Positions 1 to 11,151 of a DNA stretch of 64,000 bases are shown one piece after another. The translations under genes and the position numbers were made by a program. Positions within the stretch are counted from its first letter, which is position 1. Every line of letters begins with the position of its first letter. The notes below the pieces were generated by a model that worked only from the letters and a program-made list of their open reading frames with translations, was not told the DNA's origin and made no database searches. This DNA comes from Bradyrhizobium sp. sGM-13 (GTDB lineage: Bacteria > Pseudomonadota > Alphaproteobacteria > Rhizobiales > Xanthobacteraceae): contig NZ_JAGWDK010000001.1 of NCBI RefSeq assembly GCF_018398875.1, positions 186,001 to 250,000 of the forward strand. The letters are read 5' to 3'.

Positions 1-102
1 GATATCGTGGTCCGTCAGTTCCTCGAAATGAATTTGTTTGAGCCTTCGCCGGAGACGCTGAAACAGTTCGTGGAGCGGTCTAGGTCCAGCGAGAGCCGCT
101 GA
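1..102 (+). CDS. C-terminal end of an unidentified protein (partial)
   Basis: An open frame enters from the left edge and stops at a TGA at 100-102. The visible tail is 33 residues, begins DIVVRQFLEMNLF and ends in a Ser/Arg-rich stretch. It is too short to assign to a family. The stop is 75 bases before the chosen kdsA start and both genes are on the same strand, so one transcript is possible. Confidence 0.55.
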   Translation, partial: DIVVRQFLEMNLFEPSPETLKQFVERSRSSESR

Positions 103-177
103 CTTGCTTTGAGTCACTGCGGGACTTTTCAGGGATTGATGCCTGTAGCCTGGTCAGGCATGGTTCGGGTACAAACA

Positions 178-1062
178 ATGGAAAACATTTTGAACATCAC
201 TCCTACAGCCGCGCCGGTAGTCGCCGCTGGCATGGTCAAATTCGGCAATGACCTACCGATGTCGGTCATCGCCGGCCCTTGCCAGCTCGAGAGCCGCGCG
301 CATGCGCTCGAGGTTGCCGGCGCCCTGAAGGAGATCGCGACACGGCTGAAAATCGGCCTCGTGTACAAGACCTCCTTCGACAAGGCCAACCGCACCAGCA
401 CAGCGGCGGCGCGCGGCATCGGACTGAAACAGGCGCTGCCAATCTTCGCCGAAATCCGCGCCTCGCTTGGACTGTCCGTACTCACCGACGTCCACGAGGT
501 TTCACAATGCGCCGAGGTCGCGCAGGCCGTGGATGTGTTGCAGATCCCGGCCTTCCTGTGCCGGCAGACCGATCTCCTGTTGGCAGCGGCGGCAACCGGC
601 AAGGTCGTTAACGTCAAGAAAGGGCAGTTCCTCGCACCGTGGGATATGGCCAACGTCGTCGCTAAAATCACGAGCGCAGGCAATCGCAACGTGCTGATCA
701 CCGAGCGCGGCGCGTCCTTCGGCTACAACACGCTAGTGTCGGACATGCGGGCACTGCCGATCCTTGCGCGGACCACCGGTGCCCCCGTCGTTTTCGATGC
801 CACGCATTCGGTGCAGCAGCCCGGCGGCAAGGGCACGTCATCCGGCGGCGAGCGCGAATTCGTGCCGGTGCTTGCGCGGGCAGCGGTCGCGGTCGGAGTC
901 GCCGGCGTGTTCATCGAAACCCATCCCGATCCCGACCATGCCCCGTCCGACGGTCCCAACATGGTGCCGTTGCGCGAGTTCGAAGATCTGGTACGGACTC
1001 TGATGGCATTCGACACGCTTGCCAAGGGTCAAGCTTCGGCGATTCCGGTGAAATCGGAATAG
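178..1062 (+). CDS. kdsA: 3-deoxy-8-phosphooctulonate synthase (Kdo-8-P synthase)
   Basis: KdsA condenses phosphoenolpyruvate with arabinose 5-phosphate in the cytoplasm to give Kdo 8-phosphate, the committed step to Kdo for lipid A core or capsule linkers. The 294-residue product has the family hallmarks: [11 protein letters not shown] near the N-terminus, [12 protein letters not shown], and the late [11 protein letters not shown] and [17 protein letters not shown] blocks. An upstream in-frame ATG at 109 would add 23 residues that do not look like the family, so the ATG at 178 is preferred. It faces kpsF/kdsD, which makes its substrate arabinose 5-phosphate, so the pair forms a small Kdo unit beside the polysaccharide genes. 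Confidence 0.96.
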   Translation: MENILNITPTAAPVVAAGMVKFGNDLPMSVIAGPCQLESRAHALEVAGALKEIATRLKIGLVYKTSFDKANRTSTAAARGIGLKQALPIFAEIRASLGLSVLTDVHEVSQCAEVAQAVDVLQIPAFLCRQTDLLLAAAATGKVVNVKKGQFLAPWDMANVVAKITSAGNRNVLITERGASFGYNTLVSDMRALPILARTTGAPVVFDATHSVQQPGGKGTSSGGEREFVPVLARAAVAVGVAGVFIETHPDPDHAPSDGPNMVPLREFEDLVRTLMAFDTLAKGQASAIPVKSE

Positions 1063-1071
1063 CACTGGACG

Positions 1072-1153
1072 ACGACTTGTTTGTTATCAATGCCTAGAGC
1101 ATGCTGCAATTGCAGTGCGCTATCCTAGGCAACACCTATTCGTAACAAGTCGT
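1072..1153. terminator. Nested inverted repeats between convergent kdsA and kpsF (likely bidirectional terminator)
   Basis: Three roughly concentric inverted repeats lie where the two genes meet. The outer arms are ACGACTTGTT (1072-1081) and AACAAGTCGT (1144-1153), a perfect 10-bp match. The middle arms are TGCCTAG (1091-1097) and CTAGGCA (1125-1131). The centre is the perfect palindrome CTGCAATTGCAG (1104-1115). The right part overlaps the last codons of kpsF. A bidirectional terminator is the simplest reading, although a clear U-tract is lacking. Confidence 0.55.
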
Positions 1154-2132
1154 GTATGTGCACGATGCCAACTGGTTTTGCCGCATCAGTCACATAAACC
1201 GCGGTGATCTTTGAGGCATTGAGCATTTGGAGCATCTCGCCGGCAAGACAATCGGCGGTGACCGTTTTCGGATTCTTCGTCATCACGTCCTCTACCCTCG
1301 CATTCGTCAGATCTGGACGCATGTGCCGGCGCAGATCGCCATCAGTTATAATGCCGACGATGTCGCCGCAACTGTCGACGATACCAATGCAACCGAATCC
1401 CTTTGACGACATCTCGATCAATGCCTCAGCCATGTTCGTACCGAGCGGCTTCAGTGGCATAGCATGACCGATATGCATCAGATCTCGCGCATGTTTTAGC
1501 ATGGCGCCGAGCTTGCCGCCTGGATGCAGCACGCTAAAATCGACTGGGGTGAAGCCGCGACTTTGCAAGAGCGCGATCGCTAACGCGTCGCCTAGCGACA
1601 ATAACATCAACGACGAAGTGGTAGGCGCCAGATCATGCGGGCAAGCCTCGCGCGCTCTAGGCAAAGCCAAGACTATATCGGCCGCCCTCCCCAAGGTCGA
1701 ACGTTCATTCGCGGTCATCACAATCAGCGGAATCTTAAAGCGACTGGCGTAGTTGATAAGGTTCTTCATTTCCTGTTGTTCGCCGGACCACGACAGCGCC
1801 AGAATGACGTCACGGTCGGTGATCATACCGAGATCGCCATGGCTCGCTTCCGCAGCGTGCACAAAGAAGGCAGGCGTCCCGGTGGACGCAAAAGTAGCGG
1901 AAATCTTGCGTCCGATATGGCCCGACTTGCCGAGACCCGTGACGATCAGACGTCCACTTGTATTGAGAATAAGTTCAACCGCTTCCCCAAAGGCACTACC
2001 AAGATCCGCGGCTAGTGCTGCCGCCAGCGCGCGAACGCCCTCAGCTTCTGCCTCAAGCGTCTTCAATGCGGATGTAATCGCCGCTTCATTGCCTTTTGGG
2101 GATTTGGATGTTCGGAGTTCGGTATGTGCCAT
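1125..2132 (-). CDS. kpsF/kdsD: Arabinose-5-phosphate isomerase (SIS domain plus two CBS domains)
   Basis: The enzyme interconverts ribulose 5-phosphate and arabinose 5-phosphate and so feeds KdsA. The 335-residue protein has an N-terminal SIS sugar-isomerase domain (about residues 40-190, with TGLGKSGHIGRKISATFAST and ALSWSGEQQEM) and a C-terminal pair of CBS domains (about 210-335, with MSSKGFGCIGIVD and GIITDGDLRRH). This matches KdsD/KpsF length and order. The ATG is preceded by AGGGA at a good distance. The gene is convergent with kdsA. A second genomic copy may serve core lipopolysaccharide, with this one serving the adjacent polysaccharide; that is inference. Confidence 0.93.
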   Translation of the reverse strand: MAHTELRTSKSPKGNEAAITSALKTLEAEAEGVRALAAALAADLGSAFGEAVELILNTSGRLIVTGLGKSGHIGRKISATFASTGTPAFFVHAAEASHGDLGMITDRDVILALSWSGEQQEMKNLINYASRFKIPLIVMTANERSTLGRAADIVLALPRAREACPHDLAPTTSSLMLLSLGDALAIALLQSRGFTPVDFSVLHPGGKLGAMLKHARDLMHIGHAMPLKPLGTNMAEALIEMSSKGFGCIGIVDSCGDIVGIITDGDLRRHMRPDLTNARVEDVMTKNPKTVTADCLAGEMLQMLNASKITAVYVTDAAKPVGIVHIHDLLRIGVA

Positions 2133-2294
2133 AGCCAGTCCCTAAAGAAACAGTTAGTAACGGAACGCGTCTTGCGTGGTCTGCACCAACCCGCGCTCAG
2201 CGAGTACTCGGCAACTGCTTGTAAACAGAAGTTAGAGCCTTGCATGCCATCAATCAGCCGCACAGCATGTCAGAACATACACGGCCATTTGCCT

Positions 2295-3137
2295 TCAATG
2301 ACTGGCAAAAAGCAGGATACGACAACCATTGCGCTCTTGCCGCTCCTCGACAATCCTGACCGAGGCAAAGCCCGCTTGTCGGAGCAAGGCCTCGATATCC
2401 GACTGAAGCAACCATTTGGCGTGATCATACATGCCTGAAAACACTTCGGTAGTGCCACCTTCCTTGTAATGTTGGTAGCGGTACTGCTTTCCGTCGACCT
2501 CGTACACGCTGCGTGCCATATCGGGAAGCGCGACGTGTGTGTCAAGCATGATCCCCTCCTTCGCGACCTTACCCAGAGCAAGCAAGTGTCGAACGGGATC
2601 CTTGAGATGGTAGAGTACCCCGACATGATGTATCAGGTCTGTTTCAGGTAGTGTGGCGAGATCAGAAGATAGATCCAAGTTGCACACAAAGACATTCGGG
2701 CAGTAGCCGAACATCGCGCAGCGGACGATGGTCTTCACCACATTTTCGATGCGAGAATCCACGGCGACCACTTTCGCTCCGAAGCCAAGCAGGCCCACAG
2801 TATGTACACCCTCGAAACAACCCGCCTCGAGGACCGTTTTGCCGCTCAATTTGAATATCTGATTCATCGTTTGGATGCGCCTATCAGGAATGACCTGCGG
2901 CGCGTCGCGCTTTCCCTTCCACGCAATGTTGCCGAAACGGCGGCCATGACTATCAACCGTGAAGCATCTCCATGGAAGCAATGCGTTCAAATGCCTGAGA
3001 TCGTCGTCGGACATTGCATCGACGTGGCGCGTCGGCACGCGATGCCGATCAAAGCCGCCAAATTCGATCTTGTTGCCGGCAACGCCGACGGCCGCAGCCG
3101 AAGAAATTCTTTTCCAGATACTCGACCAAAGCGTCAT
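2295..3137 (-). CDS. SAM-dependent methyltransferase, class I (DUF1698/CmoB-like)
   Basis: The product (280 residues) carries the class I SAM-binding fold: VLEAGCFEGVHTVGLL (motif I), VVAVDSRIENV (acidic loop), and HHVGVLYHLKDPVRH after strand 4, a stretch typical of DUF1698/CmoB-like methyltransferases. The acceptor cannot be read from sequence; a sugar of the nearby polysaccharide is likely from context. The ATG at 3137 with GGA seven bases upstream is preferred over a TTG twelve bases earlier. It is one of four methyltransferases in this ABC-exporter locus. It lies 162 bases downstream of kpsF on the same strand. Confidence 0.8.
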   Translation of the reverse strand: MTLWSSIWKRISSAAAVGVAGNKIEFGGFDRHRVPTRHVDAMSDDDLRHLNALLPWRCFTVDSHGRRFGNIAWKGKRDAPQVIPDRRIQTMNQIFKLSGKTVLEAGCFEGVHTVGLLGFGAKVVAVDSRIENVVKTIVRCAMFGYCPNVFVCNLDLSSDLATLPETDLIHHVGVLYHLKDPVRHLLALGKVAKEGIMLDTHVALPDMARSVYEVDGKQYRYQHYKEGGTTEVFSGMYDHAKWLLQSDIEALLRQAGFASVRIVEERQERNGCRILLFASH

Positions 3138-3414
3138 AATGAATTCCAAACGGCTATGAGTTGGGGAGCTTCGGAGGGAAGCGACTGGTTGCCATTAACA
3201 GCGGACCGAAACTATCCAAACAAAGACTTCAGTTCCGGAGCGCGGGCTTTGGACCAGCCGCGTAGAGCAATTCCAAGCCGCCAAGACCCCTGGGCAGGCA
3301 TCCTTGTATTGAGTGCCACGCTCAGTTAAAATACCTGCTCGTCTTGCGCTAGGTCAATGCGCGCGACCACGCCCAAACGCCTAGCGTACCTACCCAATCT
3401 GATGGAGACGACGT

Positions 3415-4369
3415 GTGACGCTTGAAACGCCGGTTCGAATATTCGTTGGCACTGACCGCTCGCAAATGGTCGGCGTCAAGGTGCTGGAATACTCGGTAAA
3501 ACGCCATACCGATCTTCCAGTCGAAGTCACACCCCTCATCGACGTCAAGCTGCCAGAACCTCGCGACCCGCGGCAGCGCCAGCGAACCGGGTTCAGCTTT
3601 GCCCGATTCGCCATCCCGAGGCTCGCCAATTACCGCGGCAGGGCACTGTACACCGATGCCGACATGCTGGTGTTCAAGGACATTCGCGAATTATGGTCGG
3701 TCGATTTCGAAGGAGCGAAAGTCGTCGTTCAGGAAGAGCTTCCAGGCCAACACGCCAAACACCGGAAGGCATTTGCGCCGGGCAAGCGGGTCAAGCAATG
3801 CTCGGTAATGCTGATAGATTGCGAAGCCGCAAAATGGGATCCAGAGGCGATCGTGCGCGGGCTCGACGACTCCTACAGCTATGAAGATTTGATGCAGAAC
3901 CTGTGCATCCTGCGTGAAGACGAAGTTTCCTACCGGGTGCCCTTCCGATGGAATAGCCTTGAATATTACGACGACACCACATGCCTGATCCACTACACGG
4001 ACATGCCTACACAGCCGTGGGTTTCCGCGGACAATCCAAACGGATACCTTTGGTCGAACGAGGTCCGCCGCATGCTTGGCGATGGCGCTCTCACATTGGC
4101 CGAGCTCGAACAGGAGAAAGCGCTTGGCTTTTTGCGCCCGTCGTTTCTGACCGAGCTCAAGATGGTCGATGACTCTGCCAAGCTGACCAAGGAGCAGACA
4201 AGGGCTCTGGTCGCAGAAGACAAAGTTGCCCATTTCGTCAAGCATGCAGCGTTGACCGAGGCGCGCGAGCGACGAAAGCAAGAGATAAAGGAGTACGAGA
4301 AGCAGGTCAGGAGTGGACAAGTTTCGTCCGGACCGACGTTCCCTCGCCCGGGTCTCTTAGACCGCTTGC

Positions 4370-4389
<20 letters not shown>
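3415..4389 (+). CDS. Glycosyltransferase, GT8-like (GT-A fold, DxD motif)
   Basis: The 324-residue protein begins with a nucleotide-sugar-binding pattern (IFVGTDRSQMVGVKVLEYSV) and has a GT-A metal site in YTDADMLVFKDI at about residues 80-91, as in GT8-type transferases. It would add a sugar to a growing glycan at the cytoplasmic face. The start is a GTG with GGAG eight bases upstream. The C-terminus is charged and probably helical. The next gene overlaps its end, so the two are likely co-translated. Donor and acceptor are unknown. Confidence 0.75.
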
Positions 4390-5481
<1,092 letters not shown>

Positions 5482-5485
<4 letters not shown>

Positions 5486-6504
5486 ACTGATACGGTGAGA
5501 TCAAGGTCGCGATCAACGCGGCAAACATACATGACGCGGAAATCTCCGGCCGCATCGCCAAACGGATTAGGATGTAATTGCCGAGCAATATAGGGAAAGC
5601 CGACCGCCTTCAACGCGCGAAGAAGCTCCGCTTCCTGGGCCCAAAATGAGAAAGTGTTGTCGAGCGAGCTACGGACCCTGCGCTCGAGTTCCTCTGGAGT
5701 GAGCCCATCCGGATGCTCGCGATACAATCGCCCGACATAGCCGTCTTTGTTCGTCATCGGCTCGGAAAGGCGCTTTCCGAACCGCACGTCGGCGCCGTTT
5801 TCGGCCGTGTGTGTGTAGAGCATCAACGTGTCCGAGGTGACCTCGCGCAGAAGGTTGAGCATCGGCAGAAAGTCATCGGCCCCCAGATGATGCAGGATAC
5901 CGAAAAACAACACGAGTTCGAATTTGCCCAACTCCGCTGGAGAGATCTTTCTGACATCGCCCTGCTGAAAATTCGCGTTGCTTGCACCGAAACATCTGGC
6001 GATAAACCGCGAGCGATCGACATAGAGCTTTCTACCTTCGATGCCGAGGACCCTGCCGGCGCCAGCCATGGCCAACTCAATCGAGTGCTGCCCTTCCGCG
6101 CTGGTCAAATCGAGTACTGAAAGGCCCTCGACCCGGCCGCGGCGCGTAACAAAGGGAACCGAATCGACAACCTGCGTTCCTATAATCTTCAAGCCTTTTG
6201 CTTTGCCGAAATAACGCTCGTTGCTGGCTGTTATTGTTTCTCCGGCTTCGCCGAGATCATAATAATGCGCCCAAGGCTGCTCCGGCGAAAGCTGTGCAAG
6301 GCCCGCACGAATCTCGGCACTGCTCAAGACAGGCTTAAACTTCTGTATCGGCATAGGATGGCCGATCATCTGCTTGGCCGCGGCTGCCGCATCAACAACG
6401 CCACCAGCCGCCTTTGGACCTGCGACCACTGCACGGGCCGGATTGCCCAGACTAGCGGTAGGTTTGACTGCGTCACGCACGCTTTTCAACAGACCTCTAA
6501 TCAT
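5482..6504 (-). CDS. SAM-dependent methyltransferase, class I
   Basis: The 340-residue product has a class I methyltransferase core in its centre: LSVLDLTSAEGQHSIELA (degenerate motif I), VLGIEGRKLYVDRSRF, FQQGDVRKI and LVLFFGILHHLGADDF. The first hundred residues are unassigned. The ATG at 6504 sits behind GGGAGGAG and overlaps the TGA of the upstream two-module glycosyltransferase as ATGA, which argues for coupled translation. Methylation of a glycan residue or chain end made by its partner is the likely role, but this is inferred from context. Confidence 0.8.
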
Positions 6505-8852
6505 GCAAAACTCCTCCCGGAAGAGAGTCGGCGCACTTTGTCGAACTCGACGTCCGGACATTTCGTTACCCCAGCGTCCGCCATATCCGCAACAACCAAA
6601 TCCGTTACGCGCGAAATACAGTCGCCATCGAGGCGGGTACGCTCCCGGAAAATGGAATTTTGGTCAATCAGAGTGGCTGGTTCTGTCAGCGCTAAATCGG
6701 CAAACGCGAGCCAATCCGCCCCATTCCGAATTTGGGGCAATGGGCGGTAGACATCAAGGTTTAGGCCGTACGCCGCGACTGCGACTGGCACGCCGAGCTC
6801 AGTCGCATCCAGCGCTACTGTCGATGGTGTCGTTATTACACATTTGCAGTGCGGAATGACCGCTGCTGCAGTGTACGGCTCCCACTTCGGATCGTCAGGA
6901 TCAGCAATGATCATGTTACGCCCATATCCCTCAAGCCTGCCAGGCCTCGCAAGGTATTTCCCAGCGTGATGAGGCTTGAGAAGAAATATGAACTCCGGCC
7001 GCGTGGCAGCCGCCGCCAGAAGATCCCGGACAAAGTTGTCGCGGTAGGACTGCGGATACCGCTCCCAGTGCAAATTCTCGAACACGCCGATCACGTTACG
7101 GCCGGACAATTCAGGAAAGTCGACATTAACTCGTGCGACCTCAGCCGACCGGCCAACAGCGAATGCCTTGCGGCGCGTCTCCTCCGCGGTGGCTTCCGGC
7201 AGGTTCTCCGGCGCCGACCAAGTCAGCACGCGATCGGAAGCAAACCTGATTTCGGGGCCGTGCGTTTCGTCGAAGTAGGTGAGACCTATATTCTCCAGTC
7301 CGTGCTGGAACGTGTAGGTTCGAACGCCATCGGCGTTCGCTGCAATCGTCAACTTATGGTTGAACAGGTGTGCGCGCGCGGTCGATTCCGACGCGGAAAC
7401 CAAGACGTCCAGACCGCGGACACTTTGGTCATTGCCCAGCAGAACCTGCTCGCGTGCGACGACGGACGGAACCACGGCAAGTTCTATCAGTGCCCTCACA
7501 ATTCGTGGCGACCTCGATAGCGAGGTATCGGATAAGAGAACCCTAAGCTCGAAACGCGGATCTTTCCGCCAGGCGTCGATGAGCGGGCGCAGGATGTCGA
7601 GGTCTTGCGTCAAATCGAGCAGAATGCCTGCCTTGATGCGTCCGTCCGCTCTGCCGCGCGTAACCTTCGAATGGGGAACGCACCGCAAGAGATGGTCCCA
7701 TTGCTGGCCGATCGCTTTGGGCGAATACAGCGCATCGAGAATAGGGGCAGCCTTGTCGAGATATCGCTTTGCTGTTTGGGGATCTGTCAAAAGTTGTCGA
7801 AGATTGTGCTCCCAATTTTCGAAAAGAACAGCCTCGCCCAGTGGTTCGAGCGCTTTCAGCGGTGAAGCGATCGCCGGCACCCCATGTTGAAGGGCCATGA
7901 CTACGCGATTCGCCGATTTGGTTTCAGAGAAGTCATCTCCCGTTGAGGGAAACAGACAAGCCGAAGCCCTCTTCAGACTTGAAAAGATCACAGAGGGCGA
8001 CCACGCGAAATAACGCGACCGAAACCTCAGCGGCGCGATCGCTGATTCGTATTTCTTCTGATGGTTACTGATCACCCACACTTCGAAGTCATATTCTTGC
8101 GCAAGCCGCTCCAGGACCGGAGCAACCTGGTACAGTGAAAGCATCCCGAAATTGCTGTGGGGCGAGCCGTGATTGCCGAACCAAAGAAACACCGGACAAT
8201 CCGAAGGCGCTGGACCGGGAGCAGTGCCATCGTTGGTGCGAGGCAAAGTCCGCTCCTTGCGCGAAGCGGCTAGCCTCAGTCGGTCCCAAGCGATTCTGGA
8301 CGCTTGCTCCGGAGATTTCCGAAAATGATTCGCAAACACCAAGCTGCGCTTCACCATGGAAGACTTCGACGGCCTGATCATATTAGCATCAAGATAAGCA
8401 GTGGCGGCCCCATACGACTCCGCTGTTTCGATTTGGTCCGGAATGATCTCGAAGCGCGTTCCTGGAAGCATGGTTGGGCGGATGGCACTCGCCATGGCCT
8501 CGGTCGTGACCACCACCGCGTCGACGAGCGCACTAGCTGCACTAAGCCACATGCGCTGAAGGTGCGATGCCTGCCTTTCATATTCGATGACGATCGTATT
8601 GTCACACAGGTCAATGAAAATACGCTTGTTAAGCAGCGCAGCGGTGTCGATGAGACGTAGGGAATGCGCATCAAGCCGTTTTACCAAGACAATGGCATCG
8701 AGCTCCTGCACGTCACGCAGAGCGTCGAGCGAGTTCGAATATATTCTGCTCTTGTGCCCCAGTTCGCCGATTGCGAGTGCCGGATAAAGGACGCGGTACC
8801 GCGTGCTTGCGATCCGGACGTTGGCACTCTGTACAATCCAACCGATTACCAT
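6501..8852 (-). CDS. Two-module glycosyltransferase-like protein (GT-B plus CDP-glycerol transferase-like)
   Basis: At 783 residues this is about twice the size of an ordinary glycosyltransferase. Residues 1-390 look like a GT-B enzyme: the N-terminal strand pattern is followed by VFLWFGNHGSPHSNFGML and ALQHGVPAIASPLKALEPLGEA, a nucleotide-sugar-site-like segment. Residues 400-770 form a second GT-B-like module with TFQHGLENIGLTYFDE, FIFLLKPHHAGKY and ITTPSTVALDATELGVPVAVAAYG, resembling CDP-glycerol glycerophosphotransferase-type proteins. Two transfer activities in one chain are plausible. No signal peptide or membrane segment is seen. It overlaps the downstream methyltransferase by four bases. 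Confidence 0.7.
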   Translation of the reverse strand: MVIGWIVQSANVRIASTRYRVLYPALAIGELGHKSRIYSNSLDALRDVQELDAIVLVKRLDAHSLRLIDTAALLNKRIFIDLCDNTIVIEYERQASHLQRMWLSAASALVDAVVVTTEAMASAIRPTMLPGTRFEIIPDQIETAESYGAATAYLDANMIRPSKSSMVKRSLVFANHFRKSPEQASRIAWDRLRLAASRKERTLPRTNDGTAPGPAPSDCPVFLWFGNHGSPHSNFGMLSLYQVAPVLERLAQEYDFEVWVISNHQKKYESAIAPLRFRSRYFAWSPSVIFSSLKRASACLFPSTGDDFSETKSANRVVMALQHGVPAIASPLKALEPLGEAVLFENWEHNLRQLLTDPQTAKRYLDKAAPILDALYSPKAIGQQWDHLLRCVPHSKVTRGRADGRIKAGILLDLTQDLDILRPLIDAWRKDPRFELRVLLSDTSLSRSPRIVRALIELAVVPSVVAREQVLLGNDQSVRGLDVLVSASESTARAHLFNHKLTIAANADGVRTYTFQHGLENIGLTYFDETHGPEIRFASDRVLTWSAPENLPEATAEETRRKAFAVGRSAEVARVNVDFPELSGRNVIGVFENLHWERYPQSYRDNFVRDLLAAAATRPEFIFLLKPHHAGKYLARPGRLEGYGRNMIIADPDDPKWEPYTAAAVIPHCKCVITTPSTVALDATELGVPVAVAAYGLNLDVYRPLPQIRNGADWLAFADLALTEPATLIDQNSIFRERTRLDGDCISRVTDLVVADMADAGVTKCPDVEFDKVRRLSSGRSFA

Positions 8853-8907
8853 GTTGAATCTTCAATCTTTCGTTGTCCGTGCCATTCATAGTACAGCGTG
8901 GCCCGGT

Positions 8908-10230
8908 TTAAAAGGCCTCAAGACCTTCCGCTTCGTCGAAATCATCGATTTTTCTGTTGTTTTCAATTGAAACGCCTGAAAACGTCCATTCTCTCGGCTG
9001 GTAGAACGCGCAATGCTTGGTCTTGCCGCTGTCGACAACGACCAAGCGCAGCTTTTCGACCATATCGACGAGATCTTGAAGGTTCCCCCGCGTGATCGCG
9101 ATCTTGAGATTATATGTCCCAGGGGGAAGGGTTACCGGAGCAAATGCAACCTCGATCGTCGCCTCGGTTCCATCCGCCCGCATCGTGCCAACATCGGCTG
9201 ACGAGGTTATGACTTGAATGTTTTGGGGCGTGCCGTGGCTTAGGTCGGCAATCACCAGAAGAATACTGAGTTCATCCTCAGAAGCGGTCGTCCTGACGGA
9301 GATGGAGAGTGAACCAGGCTCTCCACTTCGCCAATGGCCTGCATCGCTCATCCCCGGCATTTCCAATTTGGCGCCCGTGATGGCTGTCTTCTTGGTAACC
9401 CTCGCTGTGGAGATATTTCCTGAGTCGGGCTTAGCCGCAATCTTCGAATTGGCGGCCCTGGCAACGCTGATGGAGTCCGCCTCATATGCTTTAACGACCT
9501 CGTCGGATGGTCCGAGCGCCGCTTCCTTGCCTTCCTTGAGATACAGGCATCGATCGGTCAGCATCTCGATCGTGACAGCGCTGTGAGATACCAGCAGCAT
9601 CGACGTCCCGGCCCTGCGAAGCTCATTGATTCGGTTGCGGCATTTCATCCGGAACGGAGCATCGCCTACGGCCAACACCTCATCGACGATCAGAATTTCG
9701 GGCGACGTGTGTACTGCACATGCAAAGCCGAGCCGCATCTGCATGCCCGTGCTGTAAGTACCCAACGGCGCCTCGATCGCGTTATGCAATTCAGCGAAGT
9801 CGACAACTGAGTCGTAACGCCGGTTGATCTCACCAGCAGTTATGCCGAGAATTGACATGTTCAGATAGATATTCTCGCGCCCCGACAGTGACGGCTTAAA
9901 GCCGGCTCCGAGCGCCAACATCGGTGCGACCCGGCCCTGCAAACAGACCTCCCCTTTTGTCGGCCGCAGAATTCCCGCGATGATCCGCAAGAGTGTTGTT
10001 TTTCCGCTACCGTTCAGACCAATTATTCCAATTGCAGAACCACGCTCAAGATCGAAAGAAATGTCCTGCAAGGCCCAGAATTCGCTGGGCCGCAACACGG
10101 GATTGGGCGAGCGCCCGGTCACAGCCCGCGCGATATCCTCCGCGCCATACACAAACGATCGCTTGAGCGATCGCGCGAATTTTTTCGAGATGCCACGAAC
10201 AGAAATGCAGATGTCGCTTTCCGAGGCCAT
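8908..10230 (-). CDS. wzt: Polysaccharide ABC exporter, ATP-binding subunit with C-terminal glycan-binding-like domain
   Basis: Residues 1-240 form an ABC ATPase with Walker A GLNGSGKTT (71-79), signature YSTGMQMRLGFA and Walker B ILIVDEVLAVGD, close to KpsT/Wzt/TagH exporters. Residues about 270-420 form an extra beta-rich domain (SGEPGSLSISVRTTA and later strands) as in Wzt proteins that recognise the modified end of an O-polysaccharide. The ATG at 10230 with GGAGG six bases upstream is chosen; it overlaps the wzm stop as TGATG. With wzm it moves an undecaprenyl-linked glycan across the inner membrane. Confidence 0.93.
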   Translation of the reverse strand: MASESDICISVRGISKKFARSLKRSFVYGAEDIARAVTGRSPNPVLRPSEFWALQDISFDLERGSAIGIIGLNGSGKTTLLRIIAGILRPTKGEVCLQGRVAPMLALGAGFKPSLSGRENIYLNMSILGITAGEINRRYDSVVDFAELHNAIEAPLGTYSTGMQMRLGFACAVHTSPEILIVDEVLAVGDAPFRMKCRNRINELRRAGTSMLLVSHSAVTIEMLTDRCLYLKEGKEAALGPSDEVVKAYEADSISVARAANSKIAAKPDSGNISTARVTKKTAITGAKLEMPGMSDAGHWRSGEPGSLSISVRTTASEDELSILLVIADLSHGTPQNIQVITSSADVGTMRADGTEATIEVAFAPVTLPPGTYNLKIAITRGNLQDLVDMVEKLRLVVVDSGKTKHCAFYQPREWTFSGVSIENNRKIDDFDEAEGLEAF

Positions 10231-11036
10231 CACCGTCCTCCAATCAGCATTCGCTCGACCACAATTGGCAATGCGATGCGGATCAGGATCGTGCCCACAA
10301 CAACCAAAAGAATGGAGACAAGTACGACGGCGAGGAATGCCGGGGCCACCGACGTCATGTCGCCGGTCTCGACGCCTTCACGCGCTGCCGCCATTACAAT
10401 CGAGATCGGATTGATCTGGATCACTCGGCCAAATACACCGCTATGCGGTGCATAGAAGGCCGCAGAGACGAAGATACCATAGGCAACGAATAGCCTGACC
10501 GTATTCCGGAGATCCTCGAACAGGATCATGAAAGGGGCCAACAACATTCCAACGCCCAGTCCCATCAACACCGACGTCACAATCGAAGCCAGCAAAATCA
10601 GCGCACCGCCAAACGATAATATCCCATACGCCGCGATGACTGCGCACAGAAAGAGATATCGGGCGGCAGCACCGACAAGCGCTTCGTAGACTTGCACCAG
10701 CACGATGGCTTCCCGAGGGAAATTGACTCGGGTTAGATATGACCGGGCGTTGTCGAATGCCTGATAGGGAACATCGAGAAGCTCGACGAAAATCATCCAG
10801 ATGACGACACCGATGAAGACGAACAGGGTGTAAGGAAGGCCAGTAGCGCCAGGGTTGATCGTACCGGCCAGCTTGGCCACGGAGACACCCCCGGCGATCA
10901 CGACCACCGGAACGATCATCCAGAAATAGCCGAGGAACGATTTCCGGTATTTGGCACCGATAGTCCGCGAGAAAATCTGAAGGGAAAGCACAATGGCTTC
11001 CCGGGCATTACGAATAAGGCCGGTTTGAATGAACAC
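10230..11036 (-). CDS. wzm: Polysaccharide ABC exporter, membrane subunit
   Basis: A 268-residue ABC-2-type permease with about six membrane spans, including segments around YRKSFLGYFWMIVPVVVIAG, LPYTLFVFIGVVIWMIFVEL and the C-terminal FLAVVLVSILLVVVGTILI. Length and segment order fit Wzm/KpsM/TagG. The start is a GTG preceded by AGGGGA at six bases. Its last codon overlaps the first base of wzt, so the two exporter subunits are made together. It forms the transmembrane channel of the exporter. Confidence 0.92.
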   Translation of the reverse strand: MFIQTGLIRNAREAIVLSLQIFSRTIGAKYRKSFLGYFWMIVPVVVIAGGVSVAKLAGTINPGATGLPYTLFVFIGVVIWMIFVELLDVPYQAFDNARSYLTRVNFPREAIVLVQVYEALVGAAARYLFLCAVIAAYGILSFGGALILLASIVTSVLMGLGVGMLLAPFMILFEDLRNTVRLFVAYGIFVSAAFYAPHSGVFGRVIQINPISIVMAAAREGVETGDMTSVAPAFLAVVLVSILLVVVGTILIRIALPIVVERMLIGGR

Positions 11037-11151
11037 GTCGGTTCCCCTAGCAGCAACCGTTTGGGAGGACTCTGCCCCAGCCGCGCCAACGCAGATTGCG
11101 CCTATCTGCCCCAGCGATTCTTGTAATGAGCCCCTATTACAGGAAATCCAA

